Part shown: one piece after another, positions 1 to 7,678 of the stretch
How positions within the stretch are numbered: the stretch's first letter is position 1
Layout: each line of letters starts with the position of its first letter
Virus record (IMG/VR): IMGVR_UViG_3300042887_002870
Coordinates: 1 to 41,056 of that record
From: a virus
Direction: 5' to 3' (one strand)
DNA: 41,056 nucleotides
Translations under genes and position numbers: made by a program
The notes under the pieces: generated by a model
The model's input: only the letters and a program-made list of their open reading frames with translations
Databases searched by the model: none
Told to the model about the DNA's origin: nothing

Positions 1-1319
1 TCGTTATCTACTTGAATACAATATCCATCACTCTTGCCAACATATTCTATATTTGTAATAAATACTTTTTCATATTTAGACTGTCCCGCTTTAGATTTTG
101 TATGATCTATATAGTTATTTAATTTCCTTTCAAGTGAAAAGACTGGTTGATTTGTATATATGCGAATTCTATTACAGTCAGCATATTTATTGCCATTAAA
201 CCAAGATTCTTTTACTTCATGCTTGCAATGCAATCCCAGAGACCGAGCTAAATCTAAAAAGTCTTTAGACAACTGATTAGATACTGTATAGTATTCTATA
301 TTCTTATTTGACGAACATCCGTCTGTGTCCATCAAGCCTTTTAAAAGTTCCATTCGCTGGTCATAAGATGCAAATAGATATTCTTTTGGAATAAATTTAG
401 TATGAGAATTATGTTCCCATATACCAATCTCTTTTAATAAATGATAAAAAGATACAACAGAATTATCGCTTCTTATAATACTGCATATTTTATGATTGTT
501 TTCATTAAATATAGATAATTTATATCCATTTGGCAATAAGGATTCAAATCTTTTTATTATATCGTTATCTTGGGATGTAAATGTAATAGTTTTATGCGTT
601 AAACTTCCATCACCCAATAAAACTCCTACAATATAAGGATGAAGTTTTTGCTTGCTTGATTCAGGAAAATCCACCGCTTTATTGATAGGTAGAGCATATC
701 TATATTCTTTTGTCATTTTTGGAATTTTTGATTTGCTATCTTTTCTAATCCAAAAATAATTATCAACCATTTCTTTGGTTGAAATATTTATCCAAGCCGT
801 TTTTAATTTGTTTTTATTCTTATTTCTGTCCCAAACCTTCCACATATGATCTTCACAAATCTCAATTGAACGACCATCACGGAGCGTAATTTTATAAAAA
901 TTTAAATTTTTTTGCAGAATAGTAGTATTGACAACCGTTGTTCTCCTTCCATCTGAACCATATACAGTGTCTCCTACATTGATATCTTTTATTGGAACCC
1001 ATCCAGCAGGAGTTAGAATAGGGCAATGTGGATGAACCGCTTTGCCGAAACCTCTACTTCCTACCAACATAGGAAACTTTCTGTTCCACATATCATGTAA
1101 TATTAGAGCCTGTGTAGGAGAAATTTCAACATTAAAAATATATTTACATACAAATGAAAAATATTCCGGGCGCGTCATAAGCCACGCCAGCATTTCGGGA
1201 ACTTTTGCCTTATCTTCTCCTGCTAATTCATGTATATAATCAAGAGGATTAAATAATTTATCCTCATCTACATCTATATTTAGCCATGCATCATTCAGTT
1301 TCAGTTCTATATCGTTCAT
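1..1319 (-). CDS. terL: Large terminase subunit N-terminus interrupted by a class 3-like LAGLIDADG intein (partial)
   Basis: The frame is open from ATG 1319 to the window edge, 439 codons without a stop. Residues 1-93 are the N-extein and end in the Walker A run VGSRGFGK, as in phage packaging ATPases. At Ala94 (codon 1040-1038) an intein begins. Numbered from Ala1, it shows a block A with ILTPAGW and VGD, a block B with CEDHMW that places Trp at position 67, LAGLIDADG motifs at about 135-147 (LLGDGSL) and 229-241 (GLMDTDG), and a block F CIQVD with Cys341. Ala1 plus block-B Trp and block-F Cys is the signature of class 3 inteins. The block G Thr and the C-extein lie outside the window. The gene overlaps the ERCC4-like gene upstream by 29 bp in the same operon. 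TerL would drive DNA packaging after the intein is removed. Confidence 0.9.
   Translation of the reverse strand, partial: MNDIELKLNDAWLNIDVDEDKLFNPLDYIHELAGEDKAKVPEMLAWLMTRPEYFSFVCKYIFNVEISPTQALILHDMWNRKFPMLVGSRGFGKAVHPHCPILTPAGWVPIKDINVGDTVYGSDGRRTTVVNTTILQKNLNFYKITLRDGRSIEICEDHMWKVWDRNKNKNKLKTAWINISTKEMVDNYFWIRKDSKSKIPKMTKEYRYALPINKAVDFPESSKQKLHPYIVGVLLGDGSLTHKTITFTSQDNDIIKRFESLLPNGYKLSIFNENNHKICSIIRSDNSVVSFYHLLKEIGIWEHNSHTKFIPKEYLFASYDQRMELLKGLMDTDGCSSNKNIEYYTVSNQLSKDFLDLARSLGLHCKHEVKESWFNGNKYADCNRIRIYTNQPVFSLERKLNNYIDHTKSKAGQSKYEKVFITNIEYVGKSDGYCIQVDN
1038..1040 (-). other. Predicted N-extein/intein splice junction (GFGK|Ala1)
   Basis: The codon for intein residue Ala1 directly follows the Walker A lysine of TerL. 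Insertion at a P-loop is the usual location for inteins in ATPases, because it keeps the enzyme inactive until splicing. Ala rather than Cys or Ser at position 1 rules out standard class 1 chemistry and fits class 2 or class 3 inteins. Confidence 0.8.
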
Positions 1320-1776
1320 AGGTTCTCTTCATTAGTGAAAGTGCTGCTTTATTAGCAAAATATTTACTCCCTGCAAATATAAATTTAACATTATGATTTA
1401 GTTGTATTTCCATAATTTGCTTTAGTAAGTATTTTCCAGATATTTTTGTCTCTTTTTGCAGCTTTGCGTTTTTACGATGGAACGGATATTCAATTACATC
1501 TTGTAAAGGAAACTCGCAAATGATAAAAGAGTGTGGATATTGGTCCATTCTATGCAACTCTTTTGCAAATCTGGTATAGTCACGACCTAAATTACTTGCT
1601 ATTTCTTCAACACATCCTTTTCTTTCAATAACTAGCTTATCTTCTAGCCCCTTTACAGTGTAATCACCTGTTTTTAGGGTTCCAATCTCCTCTGCAACCG
1701 TATGCTCATAGTGAAATTCCCAAGGAGTTTGCTCTCTTGTGTCTCGAATAATAGTAAAGTCAGGTTTTTTTTCCAT
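1291..1776 (-). CDS. ERCC4/XPF-type nuclease domain protein
   Basis: This 161-residue protein carries DTREQTPW near residue 12, then TGDYTVKG and the catalytic-type run VIERKG about 30 residues later. This is the GDX(n)ERKXXXD-like arrangement of XPF/Mus81 nucleases. The family cuts branched or flap DNA; in a phage packaging operon it could resolve DNA before or during packaging (inference). It has no helicase or HhH domain, so it is a minimal nuclease. Its start overlaps the HNH gene by 17 bp and its end overlaps terL by 29 bp, so translation is probably coupled. Confidence 0.85.
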   Translation of the reverse strand: MEKKPDFTIIRDTREQTPWEFHYEHTVAEEIGTLKTGDYTVKGLEDKLVIERKGCVEEIASNLGRDYTRFAKELHRMDQYPHSFIICEFPLQDVIEYPFHRKNAKLQKETKISGKYLLKQIMEIQLNHNVKFIFAGSKYFANKAALSLMKRTYERYRTETE

Positions 1777-2038
1777 TTTTTTTCGCCATACTTAAAAATA
1801 CTTGTTGAAAATGCACTTCTTTGCCGGTAATTTCTTTATGACAGCTCTTACAGAGCGTAATTCCATTGTCTGGATCAAATCTTAAAGTACCGGCATCGGC
1901 CCAAGTCATAATGTGATGAACTTCAAGTTGTTTGCGCTTACGAGATTTGCACATTTGGCACTTGTGCTTGTCCCTTTTTAAGACTTCTGCTCTGAACTTT
2001 ATGTAATTGGGGTCTCCATAGTCTCGCTTGCTCGACAT
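1760..2038 (-). CDS. HNH endonuclease, terminase-associated
   Basis: The product is about 92 residues from ATG 2038, chosen because the upstream in-frame ATG at 2071 lies deep inside the previous gene. It has CQMC, EVHHI, a late N-G-I and CKSCH, which is a zinc-bound HNH fold. Small HNH proteins next to terminases are known to help the packaging motor cut DNA in several phages; homing activity is the alternative. It lies antiparallel to nothing and overlaps the dehydratase gene by about 100 bp in another frame. Confidence 0.8.
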   Translation of the reverse strand: MSSKRDYGDPNYIKFRAEVLKRDKHKCQMCKSRKRKQLEVHHIMTWADAGTLRFDPDNGITLCKSCHKEITGKEVHFQQVFLSMAKKNGKKT

Positions 2039-3029
2039 CGCTATCCACCATTCTTCTAACAAGAGTTTCAAAAGATATTTCAGGCTTCCACTTTAACTTT
2101 TTTATAGCTTTTGAGGGACTACCCAACAAAAAGTCAACTTCAGCCGGTCGGAAAAATGCTGGATCAATAACTACATACTTCTCATAGTCTAAATTTAAAT
2201 AACTAAATGCAATATTTAAAAATTCCCTAACAGTATGAGTTTCGCCCGTAGAAATTACATAGTCATCAGGCTTATCTTGTTGCAACATTAACCACATAGC
2301 TTTGACATAATCTTGCGCATGACCCCAATCACGATAAGAGTCAAGATTACCAAGACGCAACTTAGGAAATTTAGAATCTTTTTCACTTGCTAAAAATTCT
2401 CCTAGCCATTTGGTAATTTTACGAGTAACGAACTGATCGCCCCTTCGTTCGCTCTCATGATTAAAAAGAATTCCAGAGCATCCATATATATTATATGAAT
2501 CACGATAATTACGAACTAAATGATGCCCCGCTAGTTTAGCGATTGCATATGGCGATTGCGGCATAAATGGCGTATCTTCATTTTGAAATTTAATTGGATT
2601 ATCACCAAAATCATCATAAATAGTGGTATAATTTTTCCCAAACATTTCACTAGAAGACGCTTGATAAAACTTAGTCCCTGTGCTACAATTACGAATAGCC
2701 TCAAGGCAATTGAGAACGCCCCTTGCTGTTATATCCCACGTTGTTCCCGGCTGATCAAAAGAGGTTTTAACGTGCGATTGTGCCCCCAGATTATAAAACT
2801 CATCAACCTCATAGTCATTAAGAAGTCTGTATAAAAAACCCTCATCTGTAAGATCTCCCTCTATTAAGTGAAAATTTTTATTGCCTACGGCATTAGCAAG
2901 TCGTGAAAAGTTAGGAGTTGATGATCGGCGAAAAACCCCCATTACTTCATATTTTTTCTCCAGTAAAAGCTCGGTCAAATAACTACCATCTTGTCCTGTT
3001 ATTCCTGTTATAACTGCGCGCTTTTTCAT
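1938..3029 (-). CDS. gmd: GDP-mannose 4,6-dehydratase
   Basis: This is a 363-residue extended SDR enzyme that converts GDP-mannose to GDP-4-keto-6-deoxymannose, the entry to GDP-fucose, GDP-rhamnose or GDP-colitose. TGITGQDG at residues 8-15 is the NAD(P)-binding glycine motif, SSSEMFG holds the Ser and Glu active-site residues, and YAIAK is the YxxxK pair. Homology seems to stop near VRRMVDSD; the last ~30 residues run over the HNH gene in another frame, so the tail may be lineage-specific. It sits inside the packaging operon, 3 bp after the upstream gene. Together with the glycosyltransferases at 32-36 kb it suggests the phage makes its own deoxysugar glycan. Confidence 0.93.
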   Translation of the reverse strand: MKKRAVITGITGQDGSYLTELLLEKKYEVMGVFRRSSTPNFSRLANAVGNKNFHLIEGDLTDEGFLYRLLNDYEVDEFYNLGAQSHVKTSFDQPGTTWDITARGVLNCLEAIRNCSTGTKFYQASSSEMFGKNYTTIYDDFGDNPIKFQNEDTPFMPQSPYAIAKLAGHHLVRNYRDSYNIYGCSGILFNHESERRGDQFVTRKITKWLGEFLASEKDSKFPKLRLGNLDSYRDWGHAQDYVKAMWLMLQQDKPDDYVISTGETHTVREFLNIAFSYLNLDYEKYVVIDPAFFRPAEVDFLLGSPSKAIKKLKWKPEISFETLVRRMVDSDVEQARLWRPQLHKVQSRSLKKGQAQVPNVQIS

Positions 3030-3032
3030 TTT

Positions 3033-3824
3033 TTAATCCTCTACTGTTTCGGGTGTTAAAAAGGGCTGGTCAGTAATCCCATCCTCGTATGCGTGGGCTT
3101 CTGCCAGCCGCTCTCTTTCTTTGTCCATTGCTAGTCGCATTTTTTCCATGTCGGTTCCTGCCGACTTTCTAAAATCAGAATCTAAAATAATTTTTTTAAT
3201 TAAAGACGCAAAGGTTGTCTTAGAGTCTTCGATAGCTTTGATTCTCTGCTCTCTTGTACCCTTTAAGTCTTTTAACATTGCGGACTTTTTAGTTTGTAAG
3301 TCTTTATAGTCTCGTGATAGGGCTTCTTGAGAGGCCCGTAGTACAGCCCCTTGTCTTTGTAAATTAATAACTAAGTCGTGGTCCATCTGATCGGGCGGCA
3401 AATTATTCTCTTCAATAATTTTCTGCTCAATATCAGAAATAGCTTTAATGTTCTCATTTTGAGATTTAAGACTTCGATTCATTAAAATTTCTAATTTAAT
3501 CGTATCAACAATCTGTATCTCTTCTGTGTGAAAAACATCATCCCTAAACTGGGACCACATTTTTTTCCAGTGAAAAATAAACATTTCCAGTTCATCTTCA
3601 GAGAATTGACTTTCAAGATCGCTCCAGTATGCTTTTTGTTTCAACTCGTTATAGGCTTCGACCTCTTTTTTATCAGAGGCCGAAAACCCTAAATTTTGTT
3701 GAATCCATAGCTTTACTGATTTGGGGTCACGATCAAGAACAGCGGCCATATTCTCATAAGACATATCTTTAATATGTTCTTTAATGTACGCCTGTTCAGA
3801 AAGATCGAGTCGCCCTTTACGCAT
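3033..3824 (-). CDS. HTH and coiled-coil protein, possible small terminase subunit
   Basis: This 263-residue protein has an N-terminal helix-turn-helix-like stretch (about residues 8-45, with ENMAAVLDRDPKSVKLWI), a charged middle region and long heptad-rich helices at about 140-225. DNA-binding HTH plus oligomerising coiled coil, and a place in the terL operon, would suit a small terminase. I see no motif that proves it. It overlaps the sigma-like gene by 8 bp and ends 3 bp before gmd. Confidence 0.5.
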   Translation of the reverse strand: MRKGRLDLSEQAYIKEHIKDMSYENMAAVLDRDPKSVKLWIQQNLGFSASDKKEVEAYNELKQKAYWSDLESQFSEDELEMFIFHWKKMWSQFRDDVFHTEEIQIVDTIKLEILMNRSLKSQNENIKAISDIEQKIIEENNLPPDQMDHDLVINLQRQGAVLRASQEALSRDYKDLQTKKSAMLKDLKGTREQRIKAIEDSKTTFASLIKKIILDSDFRKSAGTDMEKMRLAMDKERERLAEAHAYEDGITDQPFLTPETVED

Positions 3825-4350
3825 AAAAACTCTCCAGAATTGAACGCAACTCAGCTACTAAATTATTCTTTTTAGTTTTTGTTAGCGGCAAGTCATTTTT
3901 AAATCTTAAGAAATCGCTTCGCATATTAGCAGGTAAATGAATATCAATATACTCATAGAGTTCGCGCTCTTCTAGGGACTCCGAACACTCTGAATTAACA
4001 ACAAGGTACTTTATATTATCAATGCTAGAAGCATCCAATAACTTTTTCTTGCCGTTTTGAATGATCTGGGCTTTTCCCTCGTCGGGGCGATAGTAATTAT
4101 CCCTTTTAAAGTTGTTCAATCTATTTTTTATGTGAATCGAAAGAAAATTTTCAAGGGGCCGAACACCATCGTAACGGTTCATTGCTTCCATTCCAATAAT
4201 AAATGCCTCCTGCGCAATATCTTCCTTTTCATAATTAGGAAAAGTATATTTTCCCGCTAAACGATTAGACACTCTCGTTATTACTGCTACTACCTGATCC
4301 TGCGTCATGTTCTGGGGCAACTTCACTGTTTTCGCTCCCGCCTTTGGCAT
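3817..4350 (-). CDS. Sigma-70-like factor (phage late sigma type)
   Basis: The product is 177 residues. Residues about 40-90 read like sigma region 2: YEKEDIAQEAFI, then MNRYDG, then IKNRLNNFKRDNYYR, the core-binding and -10-reading helices. A weak region 4-like segment may follow, but I cannot see a clear HTH. T4 gp55-type late sigma factors have this size and layout. It sits second in the terminase operon, so it may direct late transcription (inference). The ATG at 4350 has no strong ribosome site; ATG 4308 is an alternative start. Confidence 0.72.
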   Translation of the reverse strand: MPKAGAKTVKLPQNMTQDQVVAVITRVSNRLAGKYTFPNYEKEDIAQEAFIIGMEAMNRYDGVRPLENFLSIHIKNRLNNFKRDNYYRPDEGKAQIIQNGKKKLLDASSIDNIKYLVVNSECSESLEERELYEYIDIHLPANMRSDFLRFKNDLPLTKTKKNNLVAELRSILESFYA

Positions 4351-4495
4351 TTTCGATTTTTTTGGTTGACTTTTTTGAAGGGGTGGTTACAATAGTGTTG
4401 GGCGCTGGATCTGGAATTTCTAAATCAGCAGCTACTGACTTTTGTAAATCTGCGGTTTCCCGCATAGAAATCTCTACTGGAATAAAAGGTCTCAT
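4265..4495 (-). CDS. Small disordered protein, first gene of leftward operon
   Basis: ATG 4495 is chosen because AGGAGG lies about 9 bases upstream. The 76-residue product has no recognised domain. The second half is rich in Ser, Thr, Lys, Glu, Asn and Gly and looks disordered. It overlaps the start of the sigma-like gene by 86 bp in another frame. It is the first gene of the leftward operon, back to back with the rightward HNH gene. Confidence 0.6.
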   Translation of the reverse strand: MRPFIPVEISMRETADLQKSVAADLEIPDPAPNTIVTTPSKKSTKKIENAKGGSENSEVAPEHDAGSGSSSNNESV

Positions 4496-4527
4496 GAGGC
4501 AACGCCTCCTAAAAAAAGATGTGAAAC

Positions 4528-4953
4528 ATGCATAATACAACAATACTTAATAGTAACTATACACACTTAACAGTAGTTTCTTGGAAAAGAGGACTTCGAC
4601 TATTAATGAGTGAGAAGGTTCACCCTATCGACTTCTATGATGGCTGCGCCATCATTTCAACAGCAGGAGAGGCATTTCAAATTCCTAAAACTGTTGTTCT
4701 TAAAAAGTATGTAAAGTTGCCCGACATTATGTATCGTCCTAATCGTAGAAATATATTCCTACGTGATAATTATAGCTGCGCATATTGCCAAAGGCAACTT
4801 GCTGCTGAAGAATTATCAATTGATCATATAATTCCAAAAAGCAAAGGGGGAAAAGAAACATGGGAGAATCTAATAACTGCTTGCAAAAAATGCAACTGTT
4901 TGAAGGGGGACCGAACTCCAGAAGAAGCAGGAATGCCTATTTTAAAGAATTAG
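4528..4953 (+). CDS. HNH endonuclease
   Basis: This 141-residue protein opens with the family-typical HLTVVSWKRGLRLL segment. It then has RRNIFLRDNYSCAYC, SIDHIIPKSKGG and ENLITACKKCN, that is a CxxC pair, the D-H of HNH, the Asn and a second CxxC. The ending GDRTPEEAG is also usual for this bacterial and phage HNH family. It is the first rightward gene and starts 32 bp from the divergent leftward operon. Its role is unknown; it could be a homing-type or DNA-damage nuclease. Confidence 0.88.
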   Translation: MHNTTILNSNYTHLTVVSWKRGLRLLMSEKVHPIDFYDGCAIISTAGEAFQIPKTVVLKKYVKLPDIMYRPNRRNIFLRDNYSCAYCQRQLAAEELSIDHIIPKSKGGKETWENLITACKKCNCLKGDRTPEEAGMPILKN

Positions 4954-5138
4954 AGGCGAATATAATTCGCCATTTAATTAATAAATATAGGAATAGCGAA
5001 GTCATTATCTATAATGATTCTTATTGCTACTTGGAAGTTCCTGATCTTGATGTGGATTTACAATTCCTAAGAATTGTATTTGGTAATTTTAAAAAGATTG
5101 AGGTTGGTAGATTTGGGTTTCATGTGGCCTATTCTTAA
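4860..5138 (+). CDS. Hypothetical protein overlapping the HNH gene
   Basis: A 92-residue frame starts at ATG 4860, inside the HNH gene, with GGGGG 8-9 bases upstream. About the first 31 residues are forced by overlap with HNH codons; the remainder (from about 4954) looks like ordinary protein sequence, hydrophobic and acidic in alternation. No family is recognised. The overlap start may be real, or the downstream part may be a remnant of a longer gene. Confidence 0.4.
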   Translation: MGESNNCLQKMQLFEGGPNSRRSRNAYFKELEANIIRHLINKYRNSEVIIYNDSYCYLEVPDLDVDLQFLRIVFGNFKKIEVGRFGFHVAYS

Positions 5139-5296
5139 TATATAAGGTGTTACTTTTTTATTTTGAGGTTGGATTGTGTTTGACTCACCCGCCCTTTTTT
5201 GGGGCGGTAGAGTGTTCAGCTAGTGAACAAAAAACCACCACCCCCATACACGGGAATATTGGTAAAAAAATATTTTAAAAATTTTCTTTTTTTATG

Positions 5297-5325
5297 TTGA
5301 CATCTACCCGAAAAAAGACGATAAT
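5297..5325 (+). promoter_or_regulatory. Promoter P5297 for 5371 gene
   Basis: TTGACA, 17-bp spacer, GATAAT, with an A/T-run (UP-like) just upstream and a TATATATAAG tract after the -10. This exact layout recurs in most cassettes up to 11.4 kb. Confidence 0.85.
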
Positions 5326-5370
5326 ATATATATAAGTGATAGGGAACAGCAAACAAGAGGAGAGATAGAG

Positions 5371-5595
5371 ATGAAAATGACAATCGCCAACAAAGCCGCC
5401 TTCAACAGCCTTCCAGCCGAAGTTCAGAACGCTATCAAAAACGCTAACGTCAATCAGGTCAAAAAAGGTAGCGTCCAATCGGGTAGCTGGATGATTCAAT
5501 TCAAATCAAAGAACGCTGGTCAATATACGGCTACGGCTTACCATAAGAATCATGGCACAACTCAGAATCTTGCTACATATATCGGTGTTAAATAA
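5371..5595 (+). CDS. Small conserved cassette protein, copy A
   Basis: This 74-residue protein is preceded by GAGGAGAG. It is a clear paralogue of the product at 6956-7180: both begin MKMTIANK and share the block SGSWMIQFKSKNAGQYTATAY and the ending YIGVK. The conserved part reads like a small beta-rich domain with one N-terminal helix. No known family is recognised. It forms a single-gene cassette with its own promoter and terminator. Confidence 0.85.
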   Translation: MKMTIANKAAFNSLPAEVQNAIKNANVNQVKKGSVQSGSWMIQFKSKNAGQYTATAYHKNHGTTQNLATYIGVK

Positions 5596-5599
5596 TATA

Positions 5600-5622
5600 A
5601 AGCGGCTTAGGCCGCTTTTTTT
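5600..5622 (+). terminator. Rho-independent terminator
   Basis: The stem AGCGGC/GCCGCT with a short TTAG loop is followed by a run of T, just after the 5371 gene. Confidence 0.85.
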
Positions 5623-5632
5623 ATATATATAG

Positions 5633-5752
5633 GTTTTACAATTGACAAATACTTAAGTGTTTAGTATATAAGGACTTATGTTAGATTGGCCGGGGGCGCG
5701 ATGCTGTAAGTCCTTACACTGTAAAGAGTTACGACATAACAAATGTAAGATA
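5633..5752. repeat. Four-box intergenic module, copy 1
   Basis: TAAGNNCTTA-type boxes occur in two pairs, 15 bp apart start to start, on either side of a GC-rich core (GGCCGGGGGCGCG). The outer ends are TTTTACAATTGACAA and an AAATGTAA run, themselves an inverted pair. Here boxes 2 and 3 are perfect and boxes 1 and 4 degenerate. Confidence 0.85.
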
Positions 5753-5793
5753 CTAATATATAAAAATATTTTTAAAATTTTTCAGAATTTATC

Positions 5794-5822
5794 TTGACTT
5801 TGATCGTGAAAAGTACGATAAT
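5794..5822 (+). promoter_or_regulatory. Promoter P5794
   Basis: TTGACT, 17-bp spacer, GATAAT, with an A/T tract upstream; it drives the genes at 5870, 6191 and 6488. Confidence 0.82.
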
Positions 5823-5869
5823 ATATATATAAGAGATAGGTGATAGCAATCAACGCAAAGGAAAGAACG

Positions 5870-6133
5870 ATGATCAACTCAAACAAATCACGCAAGGCTA
5901 ACAATGGTCGCAACGCTTTCGGTCGCAAGGTAGAATACATTCAGAATACTGAATTTGCTAAAATGTATCAGACTGTCACTGGTACATACAAGGTAACATA
6001 CAAGCAGTATTTCAATGATGATCGTCTAGGTATGGAATTTGACAATATCACAGACGCTTCGGAAATGTTCGATATGATTAACATGGCTGGTATCGAACGT
6101 GAAGAATTGGAAAATTTGGGCTTTGCACAATAA
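5870..6133 (+). CDS. Hypothetical cassette protein
   Basis: ATG 5870 is chosen over an in-frame ATG at 5840 because AAAGGA sits 7-8 bases ahead and 5840 lies within the leader, near the transcription start. The 87-residue product has a basic, Asn-rich start and a YKVTYKQYF / GMEFDNITDASEMFDMI body, which looks like a small alpha/beta domain. No family is recognised. It is first in a three-gene cassette. Confidence 0.75.
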   Translation: MINSNKSRKANNGRNAFGRKVEYIQNTEFAKMYQTVTGTYKVTYKQYFNDDRLGMEFDNITDASEMFDMINMAGIEREELENLGFAQ

Positions 6134-6190
6134 GCCCTATACGATATAATATAGCAAGATAAAAACTTCCCAAGTGAAAAGGATAGAAAA

Positions 6191-6472
6191 ATGAGTCAGA
6201 AAAATTTCGCAACGCTTATCATGCAAGATCGCCGTGACGGTCAGAAACAAGTCTTCTCAATTGCTGACGGTTCGGCTGAAAGCATCTGCGAAGAACTGGA
6301 AGCCTATGGGCTTGGTTCGGTTCAAGAGTGCATGAATCGTCTAATGAATGACGAATCAATTTTCTTTTCATCTTTCATCGTTTATCTATCGGAACAGCCG
6401 ATCTTTCAAGGCCCAAACTTGAACGAAGAACGATGGATTGAAATTTATGGCATGGAATGCGATATAGCATAA
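6191..6472 (+). CDS. Hypothetical acidic protein
   Basis: This 93-residue product is preceded by AAGGA. It begins with a beta-like ATLIMQDRRDGQKQVFSIADG run and continues with an acidic helical part. No family is recognised. It lies 57 bp after the previous gene and 15 bp before the next, in one transcript. Confidence 0.75.
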   Translation: MSQKNFATLIMQDRRDGQKQVFSIADGSAESICEELEAYGLGSVQECMNRLMNDESIFFSSFIVYLSEQPIFQGPNLNEERWIEIYGMECDIA

Positions 6473-6487
6473 TAGAAAGGATATACA

Positions 6488-6709
6488 ATGAAACGAGCTT
6501 GGAAAGAATTATCAGCCCCTGAAAAAAGACTGTATAGAGATACAGTTATCAGGAAGTATGATTTAGAAATATTGCTTTCTATTGACGAAGAAAGTATGAC
6601 GCAAGCCGAACATGATGAATTAAAAACTCATTTAGGTTGGCTTGATAAGTGGGATGAAACAAATGTCAGACCCACGCTAGATGAAATACTAGACGAAAAT
6701 GGCCTTTAA
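6488..6709 (+). CDS. Hypothetical charged helical protein
   Basis: This 73-residue product is preceded by AAAGGA and is rich in Glu, Lys and Trp, probably all helical. Its stop codon TAA lies inside the loop of the cassette terminator (ATGGCC tttaa GGCCAT), so the last codons are also part of the terminator stem. No family is recognised. Confidence 0.75.
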   Translation: MKRAWKELSAPEKRLYRDTVIRKYDLEILLSIDEESMTQAEHDELKTHLGWLDKWDETNVRPTLDEILDENGL

Positions 6710-6724
6710 GGCCATTTTCTTTTA
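6697..6724 (+). terminator. Terminator overlapping the 6488 gene stop
   Basis: The stem AATGGCC/GGCCATT is followed by TTCTTTT; the stop codon occupies the loop. Confidence 0.8.
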
Positions 6725-6731
6725 GCTATAA

Positions 6732-6848
6732 GTTTTACAATTGGCAAGTGTCTAAGTTCTTAATACGTAAGGACTTAGAGTAGGCCAGCCCCGGAGGATA
6801 TTCGTAAGTCCTTATATAGTAAGTAGTTATAGCATAACAAATGTAAAA
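6732..6848. repeat. Four-box intergenic module, copy 2
   Basis: Boxes are TAAGTTCTTA, TAAGGACTTA, TAAGTCCTTA and TAAGTAGTTA around a core with CAGCCCCGGAGG. The outer ends are TTTTACAATTGGCAA and ACAAATGTAAAA. Confidence 0.85.
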
Positions 6849-6882
6849 CCTAAAAATATTTCTAAAAATTCTTTTTTTTATG

Positions 6883-6911
6883 TTGACAGCTATATGAAAA
6901 GACGATATTAT
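6883..6911 (+). promoter_or_regulatory. Promoter P6883 for 6956 gene
   Basis: TTGACA, 17-bp spacer, TATTAT, with an upstream A/T tract. The region is nearly identical to that of copy A at 5297, so promoter and gene were duplicated together. Confidence 0.82.
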
Positions 6912-6955
6912 ATATATATAAGAGATAGGAAACAACGAACGAAGGAGAGATAGAG

Positions 6956-7180
6956 ATGAAGATGACAATCGCCAACAAAGTTGCTTTCAACAACCTGCCA
7001 TCAGCCGTTCAAAACGCTGTCAAAAATGCTACGGTTGATCAAGTCAAAAAAGGCAACATTCAGTCGGGTAGTTGGATGATCCAGTTCAAGTCAAAAAATG
7101 CTGGCCAATATACTGCTACAGCCTATCATAAAAATCACGGTACAACAAACAACATCGCTTTATATATCGGTGTTAAGTAA
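6956..7180 (+). CDS. Small conserved cassette protein, copy B
   Basis: This is a 74-residue paralogue of the 5371 product, about 75-80 percent identical by eye, with GAAGGAGAG upstream. Changes are mostly conservative, for example Ala/Val and Asn/Asp, as expected for two selected copies rather than a decaying duplicate. It is a single-gene cassette with its own promoter and terminator. Confidence 0.85.
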   Translation: MKMTIANKVAFNNLPSAVQNAVKNATVDQVKKGNIQSGSWMIQFKSKNAGQYTATAYHKNHGTTNNIALYIGVK

Positions 7181-7183
7181 TAA

Positions 7184-7211
7184 TAAGGCGGCTTAAGCCG
7201 CTTTTTTTTAT
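7184..7211 (+). terminator. Rho-independent terminator
   Basis: The stem GGCGGC TTAA GCCGC is followed by eight T. Confidence 0.85.
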
Positions 7212-7219
7212 GGTTATAG

Positions 7220-7340
7220 GTTTTACAGTTGACAAGAATCTAAGTACTTACCATGTAAGGAGTTACGATAAGTTGGTCCGGGGGCGCGGCCCTAAGCCCT
7301 TATGCCACAAGTACTTATAGTATAACAATTGTCAAATGTC
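7220..7340. repeat. Four-box intergenic module, copy 3
   Basis: Boxes are TAAGTACTTA, TAAGGAGTTA, TAAGCCCTTA and AAGTACTTA around GTCCGGGGGCGCGGCC. The outer ends are TTTTACAGTTGACAA and ACAATTGTCAAATGT. Confidence 0.85.
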
Positions 7341-7386
7341 CGATATTAGTGTACAAAAATATTTTTAAAAAATTTAGAAAATATTC

Positions 7387-7415
7387 TTGACTATGTAGAC
7401 AAAAAAGACGATAAT
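7387..7415 (+). promoter_or_regulatory. Promoter P7387
   Basis: TTGACT, 17-bp spacer, GATAAT, A/T tract upstream; it drives 7464 and 7679. Confidence 0.82.
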
Positions 7416-7463
7416 ATATATATAAGAGATCGGGAAACGGAAACAAGAGAAAAGAGAATAGCC

Positions 7464-7664
7464 ATGACAGTGAAAATCGAATTCGCCCCAGTTGCAACCG
7501 AAATCGTTCGTAAGGGTTGGAATTCCGAAACAACGGAATACACCTTTGCTAATGCTGACGATGCAAATCTTTTTTTCATCAATAAATGGGTCTGCGGCCC
7601 TATTGGTGAATGGAAGAAAATCAATGGCAACAAAGTCACCGTGTTCAATTGTTCAGCAGACTGA
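7464..7664 (+). CDS. Hypothetical small protein
   Basis: This 66-residue product has an AAGAG site upstream. It has a beta-like VKIEFAPVATEIVRKGW start and a Trp/Asn-rich end. The layout (short beta hairpin then DDANLFFINKW helix) resembles the 11369 product, which has DTENFLAWVNG in a similar place, so the two may be distant relatives. No family is recognised. Confidence 0.7.
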   Translation: MTVKIEFAPVATEIVRKGWNSETTEYTFANADDANLFFINKWVCGPIGEWKKINGNKVTVFNCSAD

Positions 7665-7678
7665 GAAAGAAAAGAACT

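Noticed and set aside
1042-1239. Plus-strand 65-codon frame inside the terminase region
   Set aside because: It is antisense to the terminase N-extein, which has clear conserved motifs.
1938-2038. Frameshift at the end of the dehydratase gene
   Set aside because: Both overlapping frames are open and each ends or starts at a sensible site; a long overlap is simpler than an error, though the tail of the dehydratase looks poorly conserved.
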